A stretch of 64,000 nt of DNA from positions 124,001-188,000 of the forward strand of contig JADJCV010000004.1 in NCBI GenBank assembly GCA_016703025.1, read 5' to 3'. The notes below the pieces were generated by a model. It was not told the origin of the DNA. It was given only the letters and a program-made list of their open reading frames with translations, and searched no databases. This document shows, in pieces, positions 34,744-44,130 of the stretch (positions are counted from its first letter, which is position 1; every line of letters starts with the position of its first letter). The position numbers and the translations under genes are program-made. The DNA comes from Candidatus Avedoeria danica (lineage in GTDB: Bacteria > Chloroflexota > Anaerolineae > Epilineales > Epilineaceae).

Positions 34744-35242
34744 GTCCGGAACAGGCGGAGCTGCCTCGTCACGGGCCAAGTCAACGCGCGCCCATATGTG
34801 AGATCATTTGTGAGATCACGATTGGATACCGCTACGGCCTGGGCGTATCCGCGCCCATTCGTCTGCGTTGTCACTTGCAGCCCCCGCTGCGCGGTCATGG
34901 GTTGGCCGCGGCGTTATCGGAGCGTAAGCGTCCAATGGGGGCGGTGTGTGTGCCCGAAAGGGCGAAACGGAACCGCTGTCCAAATGATCGCCCCGTGGTC
35001 CGGCCCGCCCTCAAGCGGGCGACCGATGCAGAGGCCGTCCGCCCCATTCGAGCGGACGGTCAGCCGTGCTTGTTGCCTGGTTGACCTGCAATTCACGGCA
35101 CCTGCGCCTTCCCCAACCCCAATCACAACGGAACGGCTGCAGGCTGGCGACTCCGCCGGTCCCCGAGCCGCGGCCCCCGCATGCGCCGTGACGGCGTCCG
35201 CGGGTGGCCGTTTCCGCGCTTCCATCCGGAGGTAGTCCGCCC
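34744..35242. other. 500-bp gene-free stretch before the giant surface protein
   Basis: No ORF here shows protein-family character. The stretch holds a 10-bp direct repeat TGTGAGATCA at 34797-34806 and 34809-34818. It also holds several GC-rich hairpins, for example arms CCGTCCGC/GCGGACGG near 35035-35060. A GGAGG site before 35243 serves the next gene. It could be a long regulated leader; no known riboswitch class is recognised. Confidence 0.45.
34797..34818 (+). promoter_or_regulatory. Paired TGTGAGATCA direct repeats
   Basis: Two perfect 10-bp copies 12 bp apart. They contain the TGTGA half-site and a TCAC segment seen in CRP/FNR-type operators, though not in the canonical spacing. They may act on the cyclophilin or on the surface-protein gene. 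Assignment to a cAMP-responsive regulator is speculative. Confidence 0.35.
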
Positions 35243-38200
35243 ATGACATCCATCGAACGAATGCCTGTCGCCGTGAAGTGCTGCGTGTCCTGGATCTCGC
35301 GGCAGACCGTCATGCGCCTGCTGCGCGTGACGGTGAAGGCCGGCTTGGCCCTTCTGGTGACCGTCATCGTCAGCGCGCAGGGACCGCCCGAGTCGGTCGC
35401 GGCCATCGGCACGGCGCCGCCGCTCGGCACGGCGGGCAGCTTCGCGGTCCTGGCCGGGAGCACGGCCACGAACACCGGACCGACGATCGTCAACGGCGAC
35501 CTCGGGGTCAGCCCAGGCAGCGCGGTGACGGGTTTCCCGCCCGGCGTGGTGGTGGGCGGCATCATCCACGCCGCGGATGCGGTCGCGGCGCAGGCGCAGT
35601 TGGATGCCACGACCGCCCGGAACAACCTCGCTGGGCAGGCGTGCGATACGAACCTCACCGGCATGGATCTGGGAGGCATGATACTAACACCCGGCGTCTA
35701 CTGCTTTTCCACGTCGGCCTTCCTGTCGGCCGGGACACTGACGCTGAACGCGTTGGGTGATCCGAACGCCGTGTTCGTCTTCCAGATCGGCTCGACGCTG
35801 ATCACGGGCTCCGGCACGTCCGTCGTCATCATCAACGGCGGCCAGGAGTGCAACGTCTTCTGGCAGGTAGGCAGTTCGGCGACGCTCGGCACGACGACGT
35901 CCTTCAGAGGGAACATTCTGGCGCTCGCCAGCGTGACCTTGAACACCGGTGCGACGCTCCTGGGCCGCGCGTTCGCCAGCGTCGGCGCGGTGACGATGGA
36001 CGCCAACGTCATCACCCGCGCCGATTGCATCGTCCCGGGCGAACCGGACGTCGAGCTGGACCTGACGAAGACCGACTCCCCGGATCCGGTGATTGCCGGC
36101 CAGAACCTGACCTACGTCCTGACGGTCACGAACAACGGCACGGACCCCGCGCCGAACGTGACGATCATCGACAACTTGCCGGTGGGAACGGTCTTCGTGT
36201 CCGCGACGCCCAGCACCGGCGGAATCTGCACGCTGAGTGGCGGCAACGTCGTCACCTGCGTCTGGGCCGGCGACACGGCGCCCGGCGGCACGCGCAGCGT
36301 GACGATCGTGGTGCGCGTCTGCCCGGACGTGCTGTGCGGAACGATACTGGTCAACACTGCCGTCGCCTCGGCGGACTTCGGCCTGCCGGACCCGGCGACG
36401 ACGGCGACGACCGTGGGCACGCGGTCCGACTTGTCGATCACGAAGACGCGGACCAGCCCGGTCGGCCCCGGCACCGCCGGGCAGAACATCACCTACAGCA
36501 TCGTCGTCACGAACGCCGGACCGTCCAACAGCGTGAACACGATCGTCACGGATATCCTGTCGGCGAACCTGCAGTTCGTTTCGGCGACGTCGACCCTCGG
36601 TACGTGCAGCGCAGTCGGGCAGACGGTCACGTGCACCTTGGGCACGTTGGGTGCTCCGGGGCAATGCGCCACCACCCCTGTCCCGCAGACCGCCACGATC
36701 ACGCTCGTCGCGCGGACCTGCCCCGAGGCATTGTGCGGCTCGGCCATCGCCAACACGGCGACGGTGTCGGGCGGCAACCTGGCCTGCGCGAACAACCTGC
36801 CGGACCCGAACACGGCGAACAACAGCTCCTTGGTCAACACGAGCGTGCAGACGCAGTCCGACCTATCGATCGTCAAGACGCAGACGAGCCCGGCAGGCAA
36901 CGTCGTCATCGCCGGCCAGAACGTGACGTACGGCATCGTCGTCACGAACGCCGGGCCCTCCAACAGCATCAACACCGTCGTGACGGACATCCTGTCGGCC
37001 AATCTGCAGTTCGTGTCGGCCACATCGACGCAGGGCACGTGCAGCGCGGTCGGGCAGACGGTGACGTGCACGATCGGGTCGCTCGGCCCGGTCGGGATCA
37101 CGCAGTGCGCCATCGGCACGCCTTTGCCGACGATGGCGACGATCACGCTCGTGGCGCGGACGTGCCCGGAGACGGTCTGTGGCGCGATCATCCGCAACAC
37201 GGCCTCGGTGACCGGCGGCGACCCCAATTGCGAGACCTTCAATCTGCCGGATCCCACCCCGGCCAACAACACCTCGTTCGTCGACACGACGGTGCAAACG
37301 CGGTCCGACCTGTCGATCGTGAAGACGCAGACGAGCCCGGCGGGCGGTGTCGTCATCGCCGGGCAGAACGTGACCTACAGCATCTTGGTCACCAACTCCG
37401 GCCCGTCGAACAGCCTGAACACCGTCGTCACCGACATCCTTTCGGCTAACCTGCAGTTCGTGTCGGCCAGTTCGACGGTCGGCATGTGCAGCGCGGTCGG
37501 CCAGACGGTGACGTGCAACATCGGGTCGCTCGGCCCGGTCGGGATCACGCAGTGCACCACCGGTCCGCTGCTGCCGACGATGGCGACGATCACGCTCGTG
37601 GCGCGGACGTGCCCGGAGACGGTATGCGGCGCGATCATCCGCAACACGGCCACGGTGGCCGGCGGCCCGGTCGGCTGCGCGAGCAACCTCGCGGACCCGA
37701 CGCCGGCGAACAACACTTCGTTCGTCGACACGACCGTTCAGACGCGCTCTGACCTGTCGATCACGAAGTCGCAGACGAGCCCGGCGGGCGGTGTCGTCAT
37801 CGCCGGCCAGAACGTGACATACAGCATCGTCGTGTCGAACGCCGGACCCTCCAACAGCATCAACACCGTCGTCACCGACATCCTGTCCGCCGGCCTGGCG
37901 TTCGTTTCGGCCACATCGACCCAGGGCACATGCAGCGCGGTCGGGCAGACGGTGACGTGCACCATCGGGTCGCTCGGCCCCATCGGGATCACGCAGTGCA
38001 CCACCGGCACGCCGTTGCCGACGACGGCGACGATCACCCTCGTGGCGCGGGCGTGCCCGGAGGCGGTGTGCGGCGGCCCGATCCGCAACACGGCAACGGT
38101 GACCGGCGGCCCGGTCGGCTGCGCGAGCAACCTCGCGGACCCGACCCCGGCGAACAACACCGCCTTCGTCGACACGACGGTGCAGACGCGGTCGGACCTG

Positions 38201-41200
38201 TCGATCACGAAGACGCAGACGAGCCCAGCGGGCGGTGTCGTCATCGCCGGCCAGAACGTGACGTACAGCATCGTCGTCACGAACTCGGGGCCGTCCAACA
38301 GCATCAACACGGTGGTCACCGACATTCTGCCGGCGAACCTGCAGTTCGTCTCCGCGGTCTCCACATTGGGGTCGTGCAGCGCCGTCGGCCAGACCGTGAC
38401 GTGCACCATCGGCTCGATGGGGCCGGTGGGCATCACGCAGTGCACCACCGGCACGCCGCTGCCGACCGTCGCGACGATCACGCTCGTCGTGCGGACGTGC
38501 CCGGAAGCGGCGTGCGGCGCCCCCATCCGCAACACGGCCACGGTGGCCGGCGGGCCGGTCGGCTGCGCGAGCAACCTCGCGGACCCGACGCCGGCGAACA
38601 ACACCGCCTTCGTCGACACGACCGTGCAGACGCGCTCCGACTTGTCGATCACGAAGACCAAGACGAGCCCGCCGGGCAACTTCGTCATCGCCGGGCAGAA
38701 CGTCACGTACAGCGTCGTCGTGACGAACGCCGGGCCGTCGAACAGCCCGAACACCGTCATGCTGGACACGCTGCCCGTACAGACCTCCTTCGTGTCGGCC
38801 ACGCCCACACAGGGCACGTGCAGCCACCTGAACGGCGTCGTCACGTGTGCCATCGGGACGCTCGGTCCGGTGGGCATCGCGCAGTGCACCACCGGCACCC
38901 CGTTCCCGACGCAGGTGACGATCACGATCGTCGTAAACGTGCCGCTCGACACCCCGTCCTCGGATCCGACGTGCGGCTGCAACGGATCACCGCTTACGAA
39001 CGTGGCAAGCGTGACCGGCGGAACGCCGAACTGCCTGAGCCAACTGCCGGATCCCACCCCCGCCAACAACACCGCGTCGCTCGTGACGCAAGTCAGCGCG
39101 GGAGCCGACGTCGTCGTCGCCGCGCCGGAGATCGCCGGCCCCGAGTGCTTCGCCGCCGGCGACGAGCTGACGATCACGCAGGCCTTCTCGAACGACGGGG
39201 TCTGCGCCGTCACGGACCAACCGGACGGACCCGGGCCGGAGTTCGAGATCTTCCTGCCGGCCGGCGTCGTGGGGCAGCCGGGCAGTTGCACCGTCCTCCA
39301 GGGCGGCGGAACGTGCACCATCACGGCCAACCACGTGGCGTGGAACGGTGTGATCCCGGTGGGCGCCACGATCATCCTCGAGTACCGGGTCCGGATCCTC
39401 GGCGGGATCGCCTTCGGCACCGAGTTCTGCTTCCTCGGACAGGTGCACTTCGACCAGTGCAACATCGCGGGCAGCGGCCGCGGTGGGACCACGACGTGCG
39501 CTGTGGTCGACTGCCCGTCGATCATCGCGCCGAACACGCAGCTCTCCAACCAGGTCCACCTGCCGATCCTGAACTTCCTCGGCCAGGACGACGTCTGCGA
39601 GAGCTGGATCGAGGTCCAGAACATCGGCTGTCAGGTCGCCAAGGCGGCCCTCATCACGTGGGGCGAACCCGGCTTCTGCCCGCCGCAGGCCGCCGGTCCG
39701 CTGAAGGTGGAGTGCACGGGCCTCTTGAAGCCGGGCAGCAGCTGGAACCTGTACGGCGCCCAGGTGCCGACGGGCTCGAAGTCCGGCATCCTGTTCAAGC
39801 TGTCCGGCCGGCAACTGTCCGAGGACGGGATCGATGTCATCCCCGAGGACGACATCACGGGCGACTACGTCTGCGAGGTCCTGTTCTTCAACGTCGTCGG
39901 CGACGCGGACGATTACCGCCGCTTCAAGAAGGCGTACGACGAGGGGCTGATCTTCGACGGGATCGACATGTCGCGCGCGGCGCCGAGCGACGGTGCGCTG
40001 GCGGTGGACGTGCACCGGACGTGCCCGGGCGACGTGACGCCGGGTGTGGACGTGACGAGCAAGTACGGCGGCATCGCGGGCACGCACCTGGGCGTGTACG
40101 ACGACGTCTACGGCGGCTACGGGTTCTACGTGCCGTTGGTGTACGCCAGCAAGGCCGGGTACAACTCGATCATCTACATCCAGAACGGCGGGCTGATGTG
40201 CTCGTCGATCGAGATCTGGTTCCAGCAGCAGGAGGACTGCCTGCGGGCGACGATCTGCGACATCGCGACGCTCGCCCCGGGCGAGACGTACCAGCTGGAC
40301 GCGAACGACTGCGTCGGGCCGGACTTCCAAGGCTCGGCCTGGATCCGCTCGACGCAGCGGATGGGGATCGCCGTCGACATCATCGGCCACGACCTGCTGA
40401 TGACGTACGTCGGCGAGCCATCCGAGATCAACTACACGTTCGACCCGAACGGGGCGACGTACACCGCCGGCAACCAGGTCGGGTTCGCACCGCTGGTGTA
40501 CAGCGAGTACCAGGGCTGGGACAGCGCGATCCAGGTGCAGAACCTGAGCCCGGTGGTGGCGGCCAAGGTGAAGGTGTACTTCCTGGACCGCGGCGGGGAC
40601 ATCATCACGACGCTCATCGACTGGGTCTGCCCGCGCGGGAGCCAGACGTTCTTCCTGCCGCTGGTGGCGGCGCTGCCGGGGAACTGGGTGGGATCGGCGC
40701 GGGTGGAGAGCCAGGAGTGGATCTCGCCGGGGAGCCCGAACGTGCTGGCGCCGAACGTCGTCTCGGTCGCGACGCTGATCGAGTACTCGGACGCGGCGCG
40801 GACGGCGGCCACCCAAGGCATCGCGTACAACCTGCTGCCGGAGCACAAGATCTTCGACTGGCAGATCGGCCAGCGCACGGGCGGGAACTTCGAGGCGGGC
40901 GTGGGCCTGATCGCGATCCCGAGCGTGCTGAAGGACCTCGGGAGTTCGGGGCTGACGACGGAGATCGCGATCGCCAACGTCGTGCCGAAGCCGGGCTTCA
41001 CGGACCTCGTGATCTACCTGTACGACCAGAACGGGTTGATCGACTACATCTGCCAGAAGCTGAACGAGAAGCAGGTGGAGTACATCGACCTGCAGACGTG
41101 GGGCTGGATCAACAACGGGTTCAAGGGCAGTGCGGTGATCAGCGCGTGGTTCTGGGAGCACGACGTGTTCGACGGGACGGGCTTCTTCCTGCGCAACCTC

Positions 41201-41857
41201 GTGGGCCTCGGGGCCGTGGCGATCGAGCGCAAGGGCGCGCGGCTCGGCGAGGACGTGCCGGGCGACGAGGCAGCGGGGGATCGCGGGATCCCGTTCGCAA
41301 ACACGTACGACGAAGATGGGAACCCGCTGTTCGAGTACTGCTTCATGGGCCCGCTGCCGCTTTGCCCGGGGTTCGTGGACGCGCGACCGGTGGCGTGCGC
41401 CGTCAAGCAGCAGAGCTTCGCGTGCGACAACTGCCCGGTGACGATCCCGCAGCTCGGCCTGGCGCCGGACGCGGTGGTGAACGTGACGGGCGCGGCGCTG
41501 TGCCAGGTGGCGGACGTGGACATCACGCTCGACATCCAGCACACCTGGAACAATGACATCGTGATCGACGTGTCGAGCCCGGCGGTGGCGGACGTGGTGC
41601 TGGCGGGGCAGATCTGCGGCGCGGACGACAACATGCAGGCGATCGTGGACTCGGATGCTGCGGCGCCGCTGGGTTCCGTGTGTCCGCCCGCCGGGTTCCT
41701 GCGCTACACGCCGGGCGGCGCAGGCTCGGCGCCGGATGGGCTGGACGCATTCGACGGTCGGAACCCGGACGGGACGTGGATCCTGTCGGTGAACGACCTG
41801 GTTGGTGGGGACGGCGGGGCGGTGCGAGGCTGGTCGGTGGATATCACGTATCGGTAG
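35243..41857 (+). CDS. Giant surface protein: DUF3494 ice-binding-like domain, DUF11 repeats, P-like C-terminal domain
   Basis: 2204 residues. A GGAGG site precedes the ATG, and the signal segment is near residues 28-55 (VKAGLALLVTVIVSAQG). Residues 55-262 match the DUF3494 ice-binding-like beta-solenoid (GSFAVLAGSTATNTGPTIV, GVYCFSTSAFLSAGTLTL, LLGRAFASVGAVTMDANVI). About seven DUF11 modules follow (residues 270-1283), most of them 148-residue near-copies starting RSDLSITKT and including AGQNVTYSIVVTN. Next is a divergent beta module. Four roughly 150-residue modules then begin with a PLV or PSV strand and IxVQN-type repeats (VPLVYASKAGYNSIIYIQN). The last 140 residues resemble a proprotein-convertase P domain (DITLDIQHTWNNDIVIDVSSP, NPDGTWILSVNDL). 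Adhesion or matrix function is likely; ice binding is unproven, since DUF3494 occurs in non-cold adhesins too. Confidence 0.88.
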   Translation: MTSIERMPVAVKCCVSWISRQTVMRLLRVTVKAGLALLVTVIVSAQGPPESVAAIGTAPPLGTAGSFAVLAGSTATNTGPTIVNGDLGVSPGSAVTGFPPGVVVGGIIHAADAVAAQAQLDATTARNNLAGQACDTNLTGMDLGGMILTPGVYCFSTSAFLSAGTLTLNALGDPNAVFVFQIGSTLITGSGTSVVIINGGQECNVFWQVGSSATLGTTTSFRGNILALASVTLNTGATLLGRAFASVGAVTMDANVITRADCIVPGEPDVELDLTKTDSPDPVIAGQNLTYVLTVTNNGTDPAPNVTIIDNLPVGTVFVSATPSTGGICTLSGGNVVTCVWAGDTAPGGTRSVTIVVRVCPDVLCGTILVNTAVASADFGLPDPATTATTVGTRSDLSITKTRTSPVGPGTAGQNITYSIVVTNAGPSNSVNTIVTDILSANLQFVSATSTLGTCSAVGQTVTCTLGTLGAPGQCATTPVPQTATITLVARTCPEALCGSAIANTATVSGGNLACANNLPDPNTANNSSLVNTSVQTQSDLSIVKTQTSPAGNVVIAGQNVTYGIVVTNAGPSNSINTVVTDILSANLQFVSATSTQGTCSAVGQTVTCTIGSLGPVGITQCAIGTPLPTMATITLVARTCPETVCGAIIRNTASVTGGDPNCETFNLPDPTPANNTSFVDTTVQTRSDLSIVKTQTSPAGGVVIAGQNVTYSILVTNSGPSNSLNTVVTDILSANLQFVSASSTVGMCSAVGQTVTCNIGSLGPVGITQCTTGPLLPTMATITLVARTCPETVCGAIIRNTATVAGGPVGCASNLADPTPANNTSFVDTTVQTRSDLSITKSQTSPAGGVVIAGQNVTYSIVVSNAGPSNSINTVVTDILSAGLAFVSATSTQGTCSAVGQTVTCTIGSLGPIGITQCTTGTPLPTTATITLVARACPEAVCGGPIRNTATVTGGPVGCASNLADPTPANNTAFVDTTVQTRSDLSITKTQTSPAGGVVIAGQNVTYSIVVTNSGPSNSINTVVTDILPANLQFVSAVSTLGSCSAVGQTVTCTIGSMGPVGITQCTTGTPLPTVATITLVVRTCPEAACGAPIRNTATVAGGPVGCASNLADPTPANNTAFVDTTVQTRSDLSITKTKTSPPGNFVIAGQNVTYSVVVTNAGPSNSPNTVMLDTLPVQTSFVSATPTQGTCSHLNGVVTCAIGTLGPVGIAQCTTGTPFPTQVTITIVVNVPLDTPSSDPTCGCNGSPLTNVASVTGGTPNCLSQLPDPTPANNTASLVTQVSAGADVVVAAPEIAGPECFAAGDELTITQAFSNDGVCAVTDQPDGPGPEFEIFLPAGVVGQPGSCTVLQGGGTCTITANHVAWNGVIPVGATIILEYRVRILGGIAFGTEFCFLGQVHFDQCNIAGSGRGGTTTCAVVDCPSIIAPNTQLSNQVHLPILNFLGQDDVCESWIEVQNIGCQVAKAALITWGEPGFCPPQAAGPLKVECTGLLKPGSSWNLYGAQVPTGSKSGILFKLSGRQLSEDGIDVIPEDDITGDYVCEVLFFNVVGDADDYRRFKKAYDEGLIFDGIDMSRAAPSDGALAVDVHRTCPGDVTPGVDVTSKYGGIAGTHLGVYDDVYGGYGFYVPLVYASKAGYNSIIYIQNGGLMCSSIEIWFQQQEDCLRATICDIATLAPGETYQLDANDCVGPDFQGSAWIRSTQRMGIAVDIIGHDLLMTYVGEPSEINYTFDPNGATYTAGNQVGFAPLVYSEYQGWDSAIQVQNLSPVVAAKVKVYFLDRGGDIITTLIDWVCPRGSQTFFLPLVAALPGNWVGSARVESQEWISPGSPNVLAPNVVSVATLIEYSDAARTAATQGIAYNLLPEHKIFDWQIGQRTGGNFEAGVGLIAIPSVLKDLGSSGLTTEIAIANVVPKPGFTDLVIYLYDQNGLIDYICQKLNEKQVEYIDLQTWGWINNGFKGSAVISAWFWEHDVFDGTGFFLRNLVGLGAVAIERKGARLGEDVPGDEAAGDRGIPFANTYDEDGNPLFEYCFMGPLPLCPGFVDARPVACAVKQQSFACDNCPVTIPQLGLAPDAVVNVTGAALCQVADVDITLDIQHTWNNDIVIDVSSPAVADVVLAGQICGADDNMQAIVDSDAAAPLGSVCPPAGFLRYTPGGAGSAPDGLDAFDGRNPDGTWILSVNDLVGGDGGAVRGWSVDITYR
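36419..39073 (+). repeat. Tandem 444-bp DUF11-encoding repeats
   Basis: Units begin at 36419, 36851, 37298, 37742, 38186 and 38630, each near ACGCGGTCCGACCTGTCGATC-like DNA cut here to its first codons. Spacings are 432, 447, 444, 444 and 444 bp. Long stretches are identical between units at the DNA level, implying recent duplication or gene conversion and a risk of assembly collapse. Confidence 0.9.
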
Positions 41858-41881
41858 GCCGGACGTCGACCGTGGCGCTCT

Positions 41882-41923
41882 CGGCGCCCGGTGCGGCCAC
41901 GGCTGCACCGGGCGCCGTTGTTC
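41882..41923 (+). terminator. Terminator after the giant surface protein
   Basis: Perfect 13-bp arms, CGGCGCCCGGTGC at 41882-41894 and GCACCGGGCGCCG at 41905-41917, enclose a 10-nt loop and are followed by TTGTTC. It begins 24 bp after the stop codon at 41857. Confidence 0.75.
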
Positions 41924-41984
41924 GTGATGGCGAAGTGTCCGCTGCAAGCAGCACAACCCTGTATCAAGACGCGGGAATCGCGCG

Positions 41985-41990
41985 TACAAT
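41985..41990 (+). promoter_or_regulatory. -10 element of the beta-helix gene
   Basis: TACAAT lies 36 nt before the ATG at 42027, beyond an AGGAG ribosome site. The -35 region (TATCAA at 17-bp spacing) is poor, so the assignment is tentative. Confidence 0.45.
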
Positions 41991-42026
41991 CGTTCACCCC
42001 GTGCTTCCACAAGCCAGGAGTTCGGC

Positions 42027-43538
42027 ATGTCGCTCTCCGTCACCTCGCTCGTACGTGCCGCTCGCGCGCTGGCGCTGGCCTTGCCGATCGTCATCCTGTT
42101 GGCCGCGTACACGGCGGCAACGGCCTTCGCGGCGGTGATCTGCGTCCCGAGTGACGCCGTCGACGGCAGCTGCACCGTCGGCCAGTCGCAGGCCACGATC
42201 CAGGCCGCGATCAACGCCGCCGTGACGGGGGTGGACACCGTGCGGGTCGGACCGGGCACGTACAACGAGAACCTGACCCTCGGCAAGAACATTCCGCTGC
42301 TCGGCGCCCAGAATGGCGTGGCCGCGTGCGGGCGTGTGGCCGGCGAGTCGGTCATCACGGCGGCCACCGGCGACCTGCTGACCCTCGTCACGGGTTCCGC
42401 CGGCGCACGGATCAACGGCTTCCACTTCTCGGGCGCCACGCGCGGGATCGTTTCGGCCAGCGGTCCGATCGACGCGATCGAGATCCGAAACAATCGGTTC
42501 ACGGGCTTCACCGCGTCCGGCGTCTTCCTGAACGACACCGGCATCGACATCACCGTCGATCAGAACGAGCTCGACGGCGCCGGCAAGACCGGCGGCGGCG
42601 CCTCGTTCCACCTGGACACGGACGGCTTCGACGGCTTCCACTTCACGAACAACTGCGTCCAGAACGCCGCCCTCGGTGCCGGCTTCTTCACGGACGGCGT
42701 CCGCAACGTCGGCCTGAGCGCCAACCGCGGTCCGCTGTTCGACGGCAACCTGTTCGTGAACCAGGTGACGAACGTCGGGGTGAACATCGGCAGCCGCGCG
42801 GTCGAGGACGCCGTCTTCAGCAACAACGTCTTCCGCCTGAACGGCTTCGACGGCCTGCAGGGCGGCCCGATCCGCACGACGTTCACCGGCAACACGTTCG
42901 ATCGCAACGGGCGGTCCGGCCTGGTCATGACGTCGTTCGGCAACCAGACCGCCGGCCGTGGCTCGTCGTTCGTCACGATCTCCCAGAACTGCTTCGTCGA
43001 CAACGGGCTCGTGCAGGTTAGCGGCGGCGGCCTGCGCTTCTCGGCCCAGCCGGACAACCAGGCGACGAACGTCTTCAACAACAACGATTTCATCGGCAAC
43101 ACGCCCGGCGCCGCCAACTCCGACGCCGACACGATCAACGGCACGCTGAACTACTGGGGCGCGGCCGACGGCCCGTCCGGCGACGGCGCCGGCTCCGGCG
43201 ATGCCGTCCAGGGTACCCTCGGCGGCGGCGCGATCACGTTCATCCCGTTCGCCACGACGCCGCAGACGGCCCTCGGCTCGCTGTGCAACCCGGCCCCCAC
43301 CGTCACGCCCACTCCCACCACGACGCCGACGCCCGGCGTTGCGCAGGCGACGCAGATCGCCGGCGTCATCGACTCCGGCTCGATGGTCGGCGGCGAAGCC
43401 CTCGGCGACCTCGTGCCGCGGGCACCGCAGGCTCGATCGCAGCTGGCGGCGGGACGCGCACGCCTCGGCGCGCTCGGCGCGATCGTGGCGATGGGCGCGG
43501 CGGCGTTGGCGTGGGTGGCGTGGCGGCGGGTGGGGTAG
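42027..43538 (+). CDS. Secreted parallel beta-helix protein with C-terminal membrane anchor
   Basis: 503 residues. The signal peptide is near residues 8-36 (ARALALALPIVILLAAYTAATAFA). The body (about 45-400) is a right-handed parallel beta-helix: ATIQAAINAAVTGVDTVRVG opens it, and Asn-rich coils such as IRNNRFTGFTASGVFLND, DGNLFVNQVTNVGVNIG, FSNNVFRLNGFDG and FTGNTFDRNGRSGLV follow. A Pro/Thr linker comes next, and the C-terminus is LGAIVAMGAAALAWVAWRR, a membrane anchor with a positive stop. Such helices often bind or cleave polysaccharide, but no pectate-lyase catalytic set is evident. It has an AGGAG site and its own promoter region, behind the terminator of the giant surface protein. Confidence 0.85.
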   Translation: MSLSVTSLVRAARALALALPIVILLAAYTAATAFAAVICVPSDAVDGSCTVGQSQATIQAAINAAVTGVDTVRVGPGTYNENLTLGKNIPLLGAQNGVAACGRVAGESVITAATGDLLTLVTGSAGARINGFHFSGATRGIVSASGPIDAIEIRNNRFTGFTASGVFLNDTGIDITVDQNELDGAGKTGGGASFHLDTDGFDGFHFTNNCVQNAALGAGFFTDGVRNVGLSANRGPLFDGNLFVNQVTNVGVNIGSRAVEDAVFSNNVFRLNGFDGLQGGPIRTTFTGNTFDRNGRSGLVMTSFGNQTAGRGSSFVTISQNCFVDNGLVQVSGGGLRFSAQPDNQATNVFNNNDFIGNTPGAANSDADTINGTLNYWGAADGPSGDGAGSGDAVQGTLGGGAITFIPFATTPQTALGSLCNPAPTVTPTPTTTPTPGVAQATQIAGVIDSGSMVGGEALGDLVPRAPQARSQLAAGRARLGALGAIVAMGAAALAWVAWRRVG

Positions 43539-43617
43539 GGGCCGGCGGCACGCCGAACCAGGGCGAACCATGCTGGATCATCGCGGTTGAGTCAGGCACT
43601 GGGGCTGGCGGGGCGAC

Positions 43618-43639
43618 GCCTGACAGTTCACTGTCAGGC
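43618..43639 (+). terminator. Hairpin downstream of the beta-helix gene
   Basis: Perfect 9-bp arms GCCTGACAG and CTGTCAGGC surround a 4-nt loop, about 80 bp after the beta-helix stop. No T-tract follows, so it is either a weak terminator or an end of a vanished mobile element. Confidence 0.45.
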
Positions 43640-43734
43640 TCGTTCATGACGAAGCCCCTGTCGGGGTTGGTGCTTGGCTTTGAGCGTGCACGTGTGCAAA
43701 CCGGTGTCGAGCCCGCACGCGTGTCGTCGCCTGA

Positions 43735-44084
43735 CTGCATGAAGATTCCGGAGCGAACATCCCTGCTACGGTTCGCTCGGCGCTCGACCAGCAGGACGTG
43801 GTGATCTCCCCGATGCTCTATCAGCGGGCGTTGATCACCAAGGACGTAGACATCCGGGCGCAATACGCGCACGCGTACTGGGAGGATGGTGCCTGACCTG
43901 GGATCGGACGACCCTGCGGAGGGCGAGATCGCGACCTCCGACGACCTGATCGCCCGCGTCCAGCGCGCCGTCCGCGGGGACGTCGTGTTCGTCCCGTACG
44001 ACCCGGCGAGGCTGGATCGGTTCCGCGCCGAGCGGGATCACCTGCGCGCCGGCCCGCCACGCGATCACCCTCGCCGCGGCTTGA
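43735..44084 (+). pseudogene. Decayed coding locus, family unknown
   Basis: Two short reading frames overlap out of phase. The first (43735-43896) reads SGANIPATVRSALDQQDVV, then ISPMLYQRALITKDVDIRAQ, and stops after AYWEDGA; it has no start codon after an upstream TGA. The second begins at the ATG at 43886 and reads MVPDLGSDDPAEGEIATSD, then DLIARVQRAVRGDVVFVPYD. Both have ordinary amino-acid composition and could be pieces of one gene. The first fragment faintly recalls nucleotidyltransferase-type antitoxins, but I would not assign it. It may also be two tiny coupled genes. Confidence 0.35.
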
Positions 44085-44130
44085 GCCGCGGGCGGTCGTC
44101 GGTCGCGCGGTCGCGCAGGAACGGGGCCGA

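Noticed and set aside
34860..35100. Cyclic-di-GMP or other riboswitch upstream of the giant adhesin
   Set aside because: Several hairpins exist, but the conserved core bases of known riboswitch classes could not be matched.
36419..39073. Regularly spaced repeats that could suggest a CRISPR array
   Set aside because: The units are 444 bp, in frame and encode DUF11 domains; there are no short repeat-spacer alternations and no cas genes.
37738..39624. Long minus-strand ORF (628 codons) opposite the giant adhesin
   Set aside because: It mirrors the DUF11 repeat on the other strand, a common effect of high GC and repetition, and has no start region or family features.
38987..42553. Minus-strand ORF of 1188 codons
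   Set aside because: It is Arg/His/Ala-rich shadow sequence across two genuine + strand genes and the terminator between them.
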